A stretch of DNA of 64,000 bases from Nostoc sp. NMS8 (GCF_017115045.1 NZ_JABXKK010000062.1:62001-126000), one strand, 5' to 3'. Shown: positions 26,250-36,608, numbered from the stretch's first letter. Numbers and translations: made by a program. The notes: generated by a model from the sequence alone, not told the origin.

Positions 26250-26762
26250 CTAGAAGCGATAGCCTAATCCAGCTTGGAAGCTGACGGCATCAGCATCACT
26301 ATTTCTGTAAGCGTCAATACCCCATTTAGTATCGCCGTAGGCAATGACATTGTTGCTAACTTCTGATTCAATCCCAAGGGTGACTACAGGTGAATTCTGA
26401 TTACCCAATGGGGTTCTTTGACCTTCGTCAGTTACAAAAGAATAACCACCACCGAAGTAAACGTTAGTATTTTTGGCGATGGGTGCATCGTAAGTCACTA
26501 TGGGCATAATTGCAGCAGCATCACCACCATACAGTATAGAACCCCGCAATGAAACAGGGGCATTGGGAACGGCGTAGCGTCCTTGAATATTACCACCAAG
26601 TTGTGCTTCATCGTTTCCTTGTCCGCCGTTGGTTGCACCAGCCGCAATACCAGCACCGATGTAGTTACCGTTAGTACCTGCTGTTTGAGCAGATGCAATA
26701 CCAGCAGAAAGGACAATGGAAGCAACAGCAAGTGCAGACGCAGCTAATTTTGTAAGTTTCAT
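26250..26762 (-). CDS. Exported outer-membrane-like beta-strand protein
   Basis: A 170-residue protein with a clean signal peptide (MKLTKLAASALAVASIVLSA, cut after IASAQ). The mature part has alternating glycine and aromatic residues (NTNVYFGGGYSFV) and ends in GLGYRF, a terminal Phe that is typical of outer-membrane beta-barrels. A small porin-like or OmpW-like barrel is plausible, but I do not recognise a specific family. The ATG at 26762 is chosen over 26795 because it starts the signal peptide and follows GTGAGAAC. Its upstream region shares an inverted-repeat motif with the gene at 51479, and a terminator follows the gene. Confidence 0.75.
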   Translation of the reverse strand: MKLTKLAASALAVASIVLSAGIASAQTAGTNGNYIGAGIAAGATNGGQGNDEAQLGGNIQGRYAVPNAPVSLRGSILYGGDAAAIMPIVTYDAPIAKNTNVYFGGGYSFVTDEGQRTPLGNQNSPVVTLGIESEVSNNVIAYGDTKWGIDAYRNSDADAVSFQAGLGYRF

Positions 26763-26854
26763 AGAATCGTTCTCACTAGAGTTAAGTAAAATCAATGTTC
26801 TCTAGTACTAGAATCTCTTTTTTTACATAATGTAACCTCGCACACCTGGCTCAC

Positions 26855-26886
26855 CCAAGTGGCTGAATTATTTCTCACCCACTTGG
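26855..26886 (-). promoter_or_regulatory. Inverted-repeat upstream motif shared with 51585-51622
   Basis: CCAAGTGG (26855-26862) and CCACTTGG (26879-26886) flank the core that reads GGTGAGAAATAATTCAGCCA on the minus strand. It lies about 93 bp before the start codon. The upstream region of the exported-protein gene at 51479 has the same core with two changes, a similar distance, and a following GCGAGGTTA/GCAGGAGGTTA block. Binding site or 5' leader structure; the regulator is unknown. Confidence 0.65.
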
Positions 26887-27088
26887 ATATAGCAACTGAA
26901 ATATTTCCCAATTAGTTAGAAAATAATTAAGCAATTATGCTATATAACATAGATGAATATCTTAAATAATAATACCAGTATCTATTGAGAAATATTTGAT
27001 AATTGATAGGACTTAATAAAGTATTAAAGTCAAGTAAAGCCCCCTTGTTGCCAGCTTTGTGTTCTATACAGCCTTAGTCACAAGGAGA

Positions 27089-27178
27089 CTAGTACCGCAC
27101 GGCGTAAATAAGCCACCCATTTTAAATGTCTGAAACCCTTGTAAACAATTAATTCCGAATTCCGCCTTGCGGTACTAG
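27089..27178. repeat. 90-bp MITE-like element with inverted termini
   Basis: CTAGTACCGCACGGCG at the left end matches the complement of CGCCTTGCGGTACTAG at the right end at 15 of 16 positions. The interior is AT-rich and non-coding. CTAG forms both outer ends and could be part of the target site. Confidence 0.7.
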
Positions 27179-27239
27179 GTTAATTTTTTTAATTAGCTCT
27201 TCCCAATTAAAAATTAAATTTCCACAGAGAAAAAAGCAA

Positions 27240-27974
27240 ATGAGCCAAAGTCTAAATATTCAGGAAATTGTCATTGCGATCGCAGCGAAACAGCACAATC
27301 CGACAATTTTAACTCCAGACTTTCTTAAATATAGTGGCATTGTTCCTAGTGATTGGGAACTTGCTCAACCCCCGATTCTCACAGATTCGGCTGCTCAGGT
27401 AGTGTTTCAAAACAGCATTAATATAACTGCACAAGTCAATCGGATTATTTTTACTGAGGTGATTGCCACCAAAGAAGCCACAGATGTGGAAATTCCGGCT
27501 CTAGCTCGCAAATATCTAGAGACATTGGCGCAAATAGACTATCTTGGGGTTTCCATTAACTTTCGGGGACATGTTTTCTTCGAGCAGCCAAACAATACAG
27601 CAGGCAACTATATCTTGGCCACACTACTGAATCCTGGCCCCTGGCATGAGTTTGGCACAGCACCGGTGCAAGCGGCAATGCGGTTCGGTTACACCCTAGA
27701 AGGAGCGCAACTGAGCTTGGATATCAATGAAGGAGGGTTACAATTGCCAGATAAAACAGTGCGGCCTATTGTGCTGTTTACCGCTAGTTTTAATCACGCA
27801 ATTGTTCAAGAAGAACAAAGTCAGCGCCTAGCTGTCATATCACAAATCATTAGTAACTGGCGGACAGACTTAGAGGCTTACACAGAACTTGTCGATACCA
27901 AGTTTCTCAACTCACCATATCAGATAAATCTAGCACCAAATCAATCTATTATCCCCACAGCAAGAATTTTTTGA
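27240..27974 (+). CDS. Conserved hypothetical protein, 244 residues
   Basis: A soluble 244-residue protein without signal peptide or membrane helix. It reads as a compact alpha/beta protein, with segments such as YLGVSINFRGHVFFEQP and RPIVLFTASFNHAIV and a helical section (QSQRLAVISQIISNW) near the C-terminus. I cannot tie it to a named family and see no catalytic motif. The ATG follows AGAGAAAAAAG. It is convergent with murJ, 19 bp apart. The long open frame and codon use support a real gene; the function is unknown. Confidence 0.75.
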   Translation: MSQSLNIQEIVIAIAAKQHNPTILTPDFLKYSGIVPSDWELAQPPILTDSAAQVVFQNSINITAQVNRIIFTEVIATKEATDVEIPALARKYLETLAQIDYLGVSINFRGHVFFEQPNNTAGNYILATLLNPGPWHEFGTAPVQAAMRFGYTLEGAQLSLDINEGGLQLPDKTVRPIVLFTASFNHAIVQEEQSQRLAVISQIISNWRTDLEAYTELVDTKFLNSPYQINLAPNQSIIPTARIF

Positions 27975-27993
27975 TGCCATAACTTATCGTCAG

Positions 27994-29598
27994 TTATTTC
28001 TTCAAAAAGCGCTGACGTAGACGAGATATAAATATATTCACCTCTGGTATTTTCAGCCATGAAGCGATCGCAGCAAATACTGCAATCCCTACGAAGCCAG
28101 ATATACACAATTGCAACACCAGAATCAGTAAACCCGTTTTACCTAACAAGTGCTGAGAACCAAGTAGTGTCCCATAGCTTGCCACCCCAGCAACTAAGCT
28201 ACCAGCAGCCAAACCCAAAATCGGCAAACTCCACTCACGCCAAGGTAAACCGTTGAGTTTGCGATCGAGTAACCATAACAGCATTAACATTGAACTGCAA
28301 TTTACACCCACCGTTGCTAATACCAAACCGGGAGCGCCAAAAGGTTTCACAAAAAACCAATCTAATAGAATGTTGAGCAAGATGTTAAAAACACTGATGC
28401 GAAAAGGTGTTTGTCCATCCCCTAAGGCGTAGAATACCCGCACCAAAACATCACGTCCCAAATAGACAAACATCCCAATTCCGTAAGCGACTAATAAGGA
28501 TGAAACTAGCTCTGTGGCTTCTGGTTTGAAAGCACCGCGTTCATATACCACCTGCACAATGGGTACTGATAGCGACACCATCAGCGCCCCTAGCGGTAGC
28601 ATGGTGAAGGCAGTGAGTAGCAGTCCTTGGCGAATGCGTAATTTTAAATCTGGCCAATTTTCGGGGCCGGCAAGTTTAGCAAATATCGGTAATAGAGGCA
28701 GTAAAATGATATTAGAGATAATTCCCAAGGGAGTTTGGACTAGTAGGTTTGCATAGTTAAATCCTGCCGCCGCACCAGGGATAGGACTAGCAAAATAAAG
28801 GTCAGTGGCAACATTAATTGGCATCATGCCAGAAGAAACTGTCGCCGGAGTCATGATTTTGATGACTTCTTGAACGCCTGGGGATTTAAACTCAAACCGT
28901 AGGCGTAATGTACCCAATCCTAACCGCCACTGGACAATTAGCTGCACTAACCACTGGAGAACTGCTCCTGCTAAAGTTCCCCAAGCTAACACCATTCCAC
29001 CAATTAAAGCGTACTCCGGTTTAATAATGTCTTTGCCTAATTGCATAGCCAAGATCCCAAGACCAGCAACAACGGTAATACTAGATAATAGAGGACTAAT
29101 GGAGAGTAACCAATATTGATTGGCTGCATTGAGAGTCCCGAAGCCAATGCCAATTAAACCGGCAAATAAAGCCATCGGTGCCATAATGCGGAGTTGTTGA
29201 ATGGCGATCGCTCTGGTTGTTTCTTGCAAACCATGACCGACTAAATCAATGATCGCATCCGCAAAGAAAATTTGAGCAACTGTCACCAGCAACAGCACTC
29301 CAGCTACCAACGTTGTCACGGTTTCTACTAGGGGAGCCGCTTCTTCTCGCCGACGCTTGGCTAAAACGCTGACAAGCGCGCTGTGTAATGGCCCATTAAC
29401 GCCACCAAGTAAGATCAATAGAAAGCCAGGGATAATATAGGCATAACTATAGGCGGTGGCAGCAGCACCAACACCAAATGCGGCAGCGATCGCTTGCTGC
29501 CGCACTAAACCGAAAATTTTACTAATTAATGTGGCTGCGGCAACAATGCCAGCAATTCCAGCGAAAGAACGAGAAGGTTTTTGGTCTTGTTGTGTCAC
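27994..29598 (-). CDS. murJ: Lipid II flippase MurJ
   Basis: Moves lipid II, the peptidoglycan precursor, to the outer face of the inner membrane. A 534-residue integral membrane protein with about 14 helices, the usual MurJ size. The N-terminal ISKIFGLVRQQAIAAAFG contains the conserved Gly and Arg region of MviN/MurJ. YAYIIPGFLLILLGG, LVQTPLGIISNIILLPLLPI and YALGDGQTPFRISVFNILLN are family segments. It belongs to the MOP flippase superfamily. It is monocistronic on the minus strand and ends 19 bp from the convergent 27240 gene. Confidence 0.95.
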   Translation of the reverse strand: MTQQDQKPSRSFAGIAGIVAAATLISKIFGLVRQQAIAAAFGVGAAATAYSYAYIIPGFLLILLGGVNGPLHSALVSVLAKRRREEAAPLVETVTTLVAGVLLLVTVAQIFFADAIIDLVGHGLQETTRAIAIQQLRIMAPMALFAGLIGIGFGTLNAANQYWLLSISPLLSSITVVAGLGILAMQLGKDIIKPEYALIGGMVLAWGTLAGAVLQWLVQLIVQWRLGLGTLRLRFEFKSPGVQEVIKIMTPATVSSGMMPINVATDLYFASPIPGAAAGFNYANLLVQTPLGIISNIILLPLLPIFAKLAGPENWPDLKLRIRQGLLLTAFTMLPLGALMVSLSVPIVQVVYERGAFKPEATELVSSLLVAYGIGMFVYLGRDVLVRVFYALGDGQTPFRISVFNILLNILLDWFFVKPFGAPGLVLATVGVNCSSMLMLLWLLDRKLNGLPWREWSLPILGLAAGSLVAGVASYGTLLGSQHLLGKTGLLILVLQLCISGFVGIAVFAAIASWLKIPEVNIFISRLRQRFLKK

Positions 29599-30039
29599 GA
29601 ATAATACCCGACAACTCTTGCAGAGTGCATACTTTAAAACATTTAACCTGAAATTCCGCAGTCTGTCAGGTAAATTTCCACAAATTAGTTATTTTAAATG
29701 CTTTTACCCTTGGTATTGGCAAAGCGAAGGCTGAAAATTGAATTCCTGAGATTGCTATGATACAGCGAATTGCTAGTTAGTCGAGTCGCATCTTGATTCT
29801 GACCGGAGCTTTCGGAATTTCCGGCTCCGATCCTGAATTCTTCTTCAATGTGTACAAGCCAAAATTATTTTTAACTTATTACGAGGATAGATCGAGAAAG
29901 GGGAACTATAACAATAACCATCTTCTGGGAAATAGTTAAACTCTGTAAAAAATTGCAGGTTGTCATATTTTTAACACCCTTTAACTCCGTGAAGTTTGGC
30001 GTGAGGAACCCTTGTATAAAAACAAAATAATCCAGCGCA
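29599..30039. other. Intergenic region between murJ and a multi-GAF kinase
   Basis: No gene seen. It contains the dispersed repeat at 29781-29847 and should carry divergent promoters for murJ and the kinase at 30040. Confidence 0.5.
29781..29847 (+). repeat. Dispersed repeat with TCGAGTCGCATCTTGATTCT core
   Basis: The first 28 bases are identical to 53709-53736. TCCGGCTCCG and TGAATTCTTCTTCA follow in both copies, with a variable middle. Confidence 0.85.
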
Positions 30040-33000
30040 ATGGAACCCAATTCAAATTTCACAGAAAATCAACTTCTCTTGTCTAGCGCTCAACTTCAAG
30101 AACAACTAGAGCAACAAAAGGCTCTGGCGAGTGTAATTGTACGAATTCGGGAGTCTCTTGACTTAGAAACAATTTTTCAAACGACCGTTACACAAGTGCG
30201 TCAATTGCTAAATGCCGATCGAGTGGCAGTCTTGCAGTTTGAACAAGGAAAAGATTGGGAAGGAGAATTCATTTCTGAGGATGTTGCACCTGGCTGGGAC
30301 TCAGTAATGGCAGTGAAGGTGTACAACTACTGCTTTGGAGAACAGTTTGCTTCCAGTTATCAAGAAGGTCAAGTGGAAGCAGTAGCAGATATTTACAAGG
30401 CGGGACTGAGTGATTGTCATCTGGCAATTTTGAGTAAATTTCAGGTACAGGCTAATCTTGTTGTCCCTCTAACGTGGAAGAAAGAACTGTGGGGATTGCT
30501 TTGTATTCATCAGTGCAGTGAGGCTCGTAATTGGAAAGAATCCGAAATTGAGTTTATTAGTCAAATTGCGGATCATCTTGCCGTTGCGATTCAACAAGCG
30601 AAGCATCTCCATGAAGTCCAACTGCAAGCTGCAAAATTAGCTCAAGCAGTTCAGCGCGATCATGTAATAGCTAAAATTGTTGATGAAATTCGCTCACCCC
30701 TTGATATTGAAACCATTTTTAAAACCACAACTCAAGAAATACGTAAGCTGCTGCAAGCTGACCGAGTTGCCATTTTTAGCTTCAATCCCGATTGGAGTGG
30801 TAACTTTGTTGCCGAATCATTTACTCAAGGCTGGACTGCTTTAGTTGGCCTTGAGCCTGCGATGTCTACGACGGGCTACGCCTACGCTGATACTTATTTA
30901 CAACAGACGCAAGGTGGACGTTACGTTAACAACGAGACATTTACAGTCAATGACATTTATCAAGCCGGATTAACAGACTGCCATATCACCTTGTTGGAGC
31001 AATTTCAGGCAAAGGCCTTTGCAACTGCGCCTATTCTCCAGGGAGATCAACTTTGGGGAATCATCGCTGCCTACCAAAATTCCTCACCCAGAGAGTGGCA
31101 ATCTTATGAAGTCGAATCACTGAGCAAAATCGGTACACAAATTGGTGTAGCGGTTCGACACCATAAGTTACTGGCATACGCTCAGTACCAAGCAGAGCAA
31201 CAAAAGACATTAACTACCGTGATTACTCGAATTCGGGAGTCTTTAGATTTAGATACAATCTTCCAGACTACTGTTACCGAAGCACGGAAAATGCTACAAG
31301 CAGACCGAGTGGCAGTCTTTCGTTTTGACCCGCAAAAAGATTGGGAAGGAGAATTTATTTCTGAGGATTTTGTGCCTGAGTGTAACTCGGTAATGGCAGA
31401 AAAAGTTTATGATTACTGCTTTGGGGAAAACTTTGCACACCTTTACTCTCAAGGTCGAGTCAATGCGATCGCTGACATTTATCAAGGAAAGTTTCCCGGT
31501 TGTTATATCCAAATTTTAGCAAAATTTCAAGTGCGGGCAAATATGGTTGCACCTTTATTAAAAAAAGGTGAACTTTGGGGATTGTTGTGTATTCACCAAT
31601 GTACTGCTCCTCGTTACTGGCAACCCTCTGAAATTGAATTTGCCAGTCAAATAGCCGAGCAATTGGGAGTCGCATTAAAACAGGATTCTTATTTAAAGCA
31701 AGTTCAAATGCAGGTTGTTCAGTTAGCAGAAGCCACTGAACGCGAGAAAGCAATGGATCGACAAGAACTTCTAGCTGCAACCATTGATAAAATCCGCCAA
31801 TCACTTGATATTAAAACTATTTTTAGAACCACTACACAAGCTGTGCGGGAGTTGCTTGAAGTCGAGCGAGTTGCAATCTACCGCTTCAACCCAGATTGGA
31901 GCGGTAAATTTGTGGCAGATTCCTTTAAAGATGGTTGGAAGCCTGTTACACAAGCTCAACCAATGATTATAGAAACTTTTGAAGATACAGACGACGATAA
32001 CGAACTTCCGCGTAACGAAACCTTTGTGCCGATTCGAGAAGGTGAGAAATTATGGGGATTATTAGTTGCTTATCAAAATTCGCAACCGCGTTATTGGAAA
32101 GAGGAAGAAATTAATTTACTGGCTCAAGTCGGGGTGCAATTGGGAATTGCGATTCAGCAAGCGGAATTACTCGAACAAACTAAACGTCAAACCTTAGAAC
32201 TTACTCAAACTCTGCAAGAATTAAAACAAACTCAAACCAGGTTAATCCAGGGCGAGAAAATGGCAGGTTTAGGACAACTACTTGCTGGAGTCGCTCATGA
32301 GATTAACAATCCGATCAGTTTTATTTTTGGTAATCTTATTCATTTAAATGAATATTCTCAAGAACTGTTAAACGTGGTGAAAGTTTATCGAGAAAACTCC
32401 TCTCTATTGCCAACTGTCCAAGATAAAATTGACAAGACTGATTTGGACTTTCTCATCGAAGATTTACCGAAAACCCTTGAGTCAATGAAAGTAGGAACAG
32501 AGCGCATTTGCGAGATTGTGCTATCACTGCGAAACTTCTCTCGTACAGATGAGGCTGAATTGAAGCCTGTAGATATTCATGAAGGTTTGGATAGTACTTT
32601 GCTGATTTTAGGGCATCGGCTTAAAAATAATAATGAACGCCCAGCTATTGAGGTTGTGAAAGAATATGCTAATTTACATTTGCTCGAATGCTATCCCGCA
32701 CAATTAAATCAAGTGTTTATGAATCTTTTGAGTAACAGTATTGATGCCTTAGAGGAGAAGTTTAAAACTATCCAGCAAAGGTATTTGAAATTATCCCAAA
32801 CGTATCCGAGAATACCCTTGACTATCTGGATTAGTACGCAAGCCGTTAATAATCAGATTGTAATTAGAATAGCTGATAATGGTCTTGGGATTCCTGAAGA
32901 GGTGCGATCGCACATATTTGACCCCTTCTTCACTACCAAAGCACCAGGCAAAGGTACAGGGTTAGGATTATCTATCAGCTATCAAATAATAGTTGAAAAA

Positions 33001-33078
33001 CATCATGGTCAAATTAAATGTTCTTCTAAACCAGGAGAAGGAACAGAATTTTTAATTGAAATTCCTAACGGTAATTAA
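30040..33078 (+). CDS. Multi-GAF sensor histidine kinase, paralogue of the 10949 gene
   Basis: A soluble 1012-residue kinase with four GAF modules (about 20-190, 210-375, 385-555 and 580-720), coiled coils and a kinase core. His753 lies in GVAHEINNP; the ATPase boxes are [21 protein letters not shown] and [14 protein letters not shown]1 ([13 protein letters not shown]), GAF2 ([13 protein letters not shown]) and GAF3 ([12 protein letters not shown]) each have Cys where cyanobacteriochromes bind bilin. GAF4 lacks that segment, like GAF3 of the 10949 protein. Codons 274-282 in GAF2 are formed by the 29-bp dispersed repeat. No receiver domain. Light sensing is possible but unproven. Confidence 0.93.
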   Translation: MEPNSNFTENQLLLSSAQLQEQLEQQKALASVIVRIRESLDLETIFQTTVTQVRQLLNADRVAVLQFEQGKDWEGEFISEDVAPGWDSVMAVKVYNYCFGEQFASSYQEGQVEAVADIYKAGLSDCHLAILSKFQVQANLVVPLTWKKELWGLLCIHQCSEARNWKESEIEFISQIADHLAVAIQQAKHLHEVQLQAAKLAQAVQRDHVIAKIVDEIRSPLDIETIFKTTTQEIRKLLQADRVAIFSFNPDWSGNFVAESFTQGWTALVGLEPAMSTTGYAYADTYLQQTQGGRYVNNETFTVNDIYQAGLTDCHITLLEQFQAKAFATAPILQGDQLWGIIAAYQNSSPREWQSYEVESLSKIGTQIGVAVRHHKLLAYAQYQAEQQKTLTTVITRIRESLDLDTIFQTTVTEARKMLQADRVAVFRFDPQKDWEGEFISEDFVPECNSVMAEKVYDYCFGENFAHLYSQGRVNAIADIYQGKFPGCYIQILAKFQVRANMVAPLLKKGELWGLLCIHQCTAPRYWQPSEIEFASQIAEQLGVALKQDSYLKQVQMQVVQLAEATEREKAMDRQELLAATIDKIRQSLDIKTIFRTTTQAVRELLEVERVAIYRFNPDWSGKFVADSFKDGWKPVTQAQPMIIETFEDTDDDNELPRNETFVPIREGEKLWGLLVAYQNSQPRYWKEEEINLLAQVGVQLGIAIQQAELLEQTKRQTLELTQTLQELKQTQTRLIQGEKMAGLGQLLAGVAHEINNPISFIFGNLIHLNEYSQELLNVVKVYRENSSLLPTVQDKIDKTDLDFLIEDLPKTLESMKVGTERICEIVLSLRNFSRTDEAELKPVDIHEGLDSTLLILGHRLKNNNERPAIEVVKEYANLHLLECYPAQLNQVFMNLLSNSIDALEEKFKTIQQRYLKLSQTYPRIPLTIWISTQAVNNQIVIRIADNGLGIPEEVRSHIFDPFFTTKAPGKGTGLGLSISYQIIVEKHHGQIKCSSKPGEGTEFLIEIPNGN
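30859..30887 (+). repeat. 29-bp dispersed repeat, coding copy 2
   Basis: Identical to 12896-12924 and in the same reading frame (AMSTTGYAY), at the same point just before the TYLQ segment of a GAF domain. Confidence 0.95.
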
Positions 33079-33192
33079 AGGCGATTGATTTTTGACAATT
33101 TTAATAATACTATTGCACAAAATACCTGGTACAAATATATGGGTAGTGGCGTACCTGACTTTTCACGGTATCTGGAAAAACGCGGAGATTCT

Positions 33193-33699
33193 TTATCGAC
33201 AACCTAAACTATCTCGCGTTGACACACCCGTAACCGGATTTACGCCATCGGCTCTTTCACACAGAAGCGACACTTGATAACGATCAATTAAAGCATCGGT
33301 AAAATCAGCGCCAGTGACATCAGCTTCGTAAAAGCGGCTGCGGGTTAAAGTTGCTTCCGCAAAGATGGCATTCTTGAGGTTAGCACCATCCATAGTCACG
33401 CGATCGACTAAAGCGCCACTCAAGTTCGCACCTTCCAAATTTGCCTTTAACAAAACCCCTTTAGTCAGAATTGCGTTAGTTAAATTTGCTCCTTGAAAAT
33501 TTGTCCCCCGCATTTCTGCTGCTACAAATGTTACACCTGCCAAATCAGCATGAGAAAAGTCACGATTTTCTAAATTTATATTATTGTAATTGATTGTGTT
33601 TTCTTGAGCAAAAGCTGGTTTGGGATTAAGTATTATCCACCCAAATGCTAGTAGCAAAATTACAATCAAACCTAAAAAGCGCAGTAAAATCTTTTTCAT
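33193..33699 (-). CDS. Exported pentapeptide-repeat protein
   Basis: A 168-residue protein. An N-terminal signal peptide ([20 protein letters not shown], cut near AFAQE) is followed by about 16 pentapeptide repeats of the A(D/N)LxX type, for example [20 protein letters not shown], forming a right-handed beta-helix. A C-terminal segment contains two cysteines (LLCERAD and LGCR), which could form a disulfide. Exported pentapeptide proteins are common in cyanobacteria, some in the thylakoid lumen; no specific role is known for most. A strong terminator-like hairpin separates it from the LCP gene upstream. Confidence 0.9.
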   Translation of the reverse strand: MKKILLRFLGLIVILLLAFGWIILNPKPAFAQENTINYNNINLENRDFSHADLAGVTFVAAEMRGTNFQGANLTNAILTKGVLLKANLEGANLSGALVDRVTMDGANLKNAIFAEATLTRSRFYEADVTGADFTDALIDRYQVSLLCERADGVNPVTGVSTRDSLGCR

Positions 33700-33750
33700 A
33701 ACTTTATTATTTTTCAGCAGTCCTTTGTGATTAGTCCTCTCTTACAAAGT

Positions 33751-33777
33751 TCTGAGCGGAGGTTTCCTCCGCTCAGA
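33751..33777 (-). terminator. Strong 12-bp hairpin after the LCP gene
   Basis: TCTGAGCGGAGG and CCTCCGCTCAGA pair perfectly around a TTT loop. On the minus strand it lies about 55 bp after the LCP stop and is followed by AACTTTG. Confidence 0.75.
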
Positions 33778-33832
33778 CTTTTCGCTTTGTCATTTAACCA
33801 ATGACCAATGACTAATGACTAATGACTCCTAC

Positions 33833-35350
33833 CTATTTCCAATCTTTACCAATGCGGATTGTCAGATCAGATTCTAAATCACCAATTGCTGATACTTCTA
33901 TTTGACCCAAGCCTAAGACTTTTTTCAAATCAACTCCAACTCGTCGGTTGCCTTTTTGGACAACAATCTGAGTTTGGCGCTGGGTATCTGGCCAATCAGG
34001 AACTTTGTAAATATTAGTAAAGCCTTTCTGTTTGAGATAAGCAATAACTTTTTCAGTTAGCTGAGGTTGATTGGAAGCATTTTGAATAGCAATTTTGAGG
34101 TTAGGAACCTGACGCATATCTGGTTTCAGACCAGGTACATTTACCCCAACATAATCATTCAGTAGGCTCTGTTGTCCAGTCATATTTAGCCAATAGCTAT
34201 TAGGATCTTGGCTAAAACGGCTAAATGTACCAGGCAACACGGTCATTTGGAAATTATCTCGATCTAAGTTAAGTCCGAAATTTACCAACGCCATCATTTC
34301 TTCCATCTTCAGGTTGGTATCAAAGTATTTTCGCATTAAGCGAGTTAATTGAGGCAACCTGGGTAAGATGGTGGGACTCTTGAGGCGTTGCAGCAGGGCT
34401 GCTGTTAGTGCTTGCTGACGCTGCACTCTTGGCAAATCTCCCAAACCTGGTTCGCGGAATCGGACAAACTGTTCTGCTTGTTCGCCGTTGAGGGTTTGCC
34501 AACCACTGACTAAATTAATCGACAGCCGACTGCTAGAGTCTTTATATTCCATTGATTTTGGAACAAAAACCTCTACTCCGCCTAACTGATCGACTAACTG
34601 CCGTAATCCGCTAGTAGAAATACGGATATACCGATCGATTGGGGCGTTATTTAAGGTACGGCTAACTACCCGTGCTGCCAAGACTGGGCCGCCTTTGGCA
34701 TTGGCATCAGATACCTTAGTTAATCCCTTTTCTCCCTTTTCGGGGATAGCGATCATCGTATCTTTGGGAATCGAAAGCACCCTTGCAGATTTTTCACTAG
34801 GGTTAAGCCGTACCAACAGCATGGAATCGCTTTTCCCGGCAAAGCTTTCTGGTGAACCATCAACAGTACCGCTGAGTGGTTCAATCCCCATAATTAAAAT
34901 ATTCATGGGTCGTGAAAGCTGATATTGGGAAAGTTTGCTCCATAACTCCCCTGGTAGGGGAATTTTTTGCTCGTCTTTACCAGCAGTTCCTAAATCTTCA
35001 TCTGTTCGATCGAGATTGCTCCATAAAGGAGTCCACAGCGCTAACGTTGACACTAGCAATCCAGATAAGATGATGCCAATGACAACCGTTGTAATCAACA
35101 ACAGCCATCGAGGTATGGTTAAGCCCAGTCTCTCAGAAAGCTGATTGGGAATCGCGCCTACTGATTCGACAACGCTACGGTTCGGATTCGCCGGCTGGTT
35201 TAGTTCTACATCCTCCTCCTCTGAGTCGGGTATTGGTGCAGGCGCTAGTTGACTTTCCGTCCGTTGAAGTTGCGACGATCGCACTTCATTTTCAAATACT
35301 ACTTGTTGAGATGTAACCGGATTTTCTGACCATTCGACTTGTTTTATCAC
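33833..35350 (-). CDS. LytR-CpsA-Psr (LCP) family glycopolymer transferase
   Basis: About 505 residues. A cytoplasmic N-terminus of some 75 residues is followed by one membrane helix (WLLLITTVVIGIILSGLLVS). The LCP catalytic domain lies outside (about 150-345), with the family pattern NILIMGIEP, SDSMLLVRLNP, SIPKDT, VDQLGGVEV and FVRFRE. A LytR C-terminal domain occupies about 385-480. LCP enzymes attach polysaccharides to peptidoglycan. I choose the GTG at 35350 because GGGGAG lies about six bases upstream; a TTG at 35368 adds six residues. It is divergent from the sugar-nucleotide gene at 35466, which suits a wall or envelope polysaccharide context. Confidence 0.92.
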   Translation of the reverse strand: MIKQVEWSENPVTSQQVVFENEVRSSQLQRTESQLAPAPIPDSEEEDVELNQPANPNRSVVESVGAIPNQLSERLGLTIPRWLLLITTVVIGIILSGLLVSTLALWTPLWSNLDRTDEDLGTAGKDEQKIPLPGELWSKLSQYQLSRPMNILIMGIEPLSGTVDGSPESFAGKSDSMLLVRLNPSEKSARVLSIPKDTMIAIPEKGEKGLTKVSDANAKGGPVLAARVVSRTLNNAPIDRYIRISTSGLRQLVDQLGGVEVFVPKSMEYKDSSSRLSINLVSGWQTLNGEQAEQFVRFREPGLGDLPRVQRQQALTAALLQRLKSPTILPRLPQLTRLMRKYFDTNLKMEEMMALVNFGLNLDRDNFQMTVLPGTFSRFSQDPNSYWLNMTGQQSLLNDYVGVNVPGLKPDMRQVPNLKIAIQNASNQPQLTEKVIAYLKQKGFTNIYKVPDWPDTQRQTQIVVQKGNRRVGVDLKKVLGLGQIEVSAIGDLESDLTIRIGKDWK

Positions 35351-35465
35351 AATTATCTCCCCACTCAACCACTCCCTAAAAGTATGTTAATCCAAGCTAC
35401 AAATATTGCCAGTGGAAAAGCTCACTGTAAACTTGTAATGTTCTTCGGTAGGCGTGTATGACAAC

Positions 35466-36530
35466 ATGAATACTTTATTGTTCCCCGTAATCCTTGCTGG
35501 TGGTAAAGGTGAACGTTTTTGGCCCCTGAGTCGCAAAGACCGACCCAAGCAATTTTTAAGTCTTGATGGTAGCTCTAGAAGTCTATTACAAGCAACCGCC
35601 GATCGATTGATAGAACTCGGTGGCGGGTGGGATTTCTTGTGGGTGATTACTTCTAGTCAGATAGCTGAAGGGGTACGTCAACAATTACCTGATCTACCAT
35701 CTCAGAACTTATTAATTGAGTCGGAAGGAAGAGACACTGCCGCAGCCGTTGCTTGGACAAGTTTAGAAATCAAACAGCGCTATGGAGAAGACGCTGTGAT
35801 TGGCTTTTTCCCTGCTGACCACTGGATTGCTGATCAAGAAGCGTTTGCACACACATTAAGCGCGGCTACGCAACTGGCAGCAAGCACAGCAGCGATCGTT
35901 ACACTGGGGATCAAGCCTACTTTTCCATCAACCGGTTACGGCTACATTGAGCAAGGTGAAAAAATAGGTAGCTTTAATGAGTTGCCAGCTTATCACGTGA
36001 ACCGCTTTACTGAAAAGCCCGACCGGGAAACGGCAGAGACTTTTTTATCTACGGGACGTTTTAGCTGGAATAGTGGAATGTTCGTTTTTCGGGCAGGGGT
36101 TGTTCTCAAAGAACTACATACCCATGCTCCAGAAATTATCGAACCTTTAGAACAACATGGCCCTGATATCTATCCCCAGTTGCCTAAGAAGAGTATAGAC
36201 TATGCGTTAATGGAAAAGACAACTCTAGCATACGTTTTGCCAGTTGATTTTGGTTGGGATGATTTAGGAGATTGGAATGCAATCGAACGCTTACTGAAGA
36301 CAGAGGAGACTCCCAATGTAGAACTCGCTACCCACATAGGGCTAGATACCCAGGGGGCGATTATTTATGCCTCAAATCCAGAGGATGTAGTTGTTACTAT
36401 TGGTTTAGAGGACGTGGTGATTGTGCGCGATCGCAATGTCACACTCGTTGTTAAAAAAGGACGTACCCAGGAAATTAAGCAGATCCTCAAAATTCTCCAA
36501 AGCGATTCCCGTTTTACCGACCTGCTATAA
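35466..36530 (+). CDS. manC: Mannose-1-phosphate guanylyltransferase
   Basis: Makes GDP-mannose from GTP and mannose-1-phosphate for surface polysaccharides and glycans. The 354-residue protein has the nucleotidyltransferase signature LAGGKGERFWPLSRKDRPKQ at its start, ESEGRDTAAAV and FFPADHWI in the middle, and FTEKPDRETAETFL with WNSGMF typical of this family. It lacks the extra C-terminal isomerase domain of long bifunctional ManC/AlgA. A GTG 12 bases earlier (35454) is an alternative start. It is divergent from the LCP gene and may share regulation. Confidence 0.9.
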   Translation: MNTLLFPVILAGGKGERFWPLSRKDRPKQFLSLDGSSRSLLQATADRLIELGGGWDFLWVITSSQIAEGVRQQLPDLPSQNLLIESEGRDTAAAVAWTSLEIKQRYGEDAVIGFFPADHWIADQEAFAHTLSAATQLAASTAAIVTLGIKPTFPSTGYGYIEQGEKIGSFNELPAYHVNRFTEKPDRETAETFLSTGRFSWNSGMFVFRAGVVLKELHTHAPEIIEPLEQHGPDIYPQLPKKSIDYALMEKTTLAYVLPVDFGWDDLGDWNAIERLLKTEETPNVELATHIGLDTQGAIIYASNPEDVVVTIGLEDVVIVRDRNVTLVVKKGRTQEIKQILKILQSDSRFTDLL

Positions 36531-36608
36531 AAGTTAAAACCCCTGGCAGAGGCGAAAAAGTCTATTTTCCTATTATAACTTGACTGTCTGTTATTCAATC
36601 TGACAGTT

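Larger units (their letters stand above)
26763..27239. other. Intergenic region with a conserved upstream motif and a MITE-like repeat
   Basis: No gene seen. It holds the upstream motif at 26855-26886 and the 90-bp inverted-terminus element at 27089-27178, each listed separately. It should contain divergent promoters for the exported protein and the 27240 gene. Confidence 0.6.
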
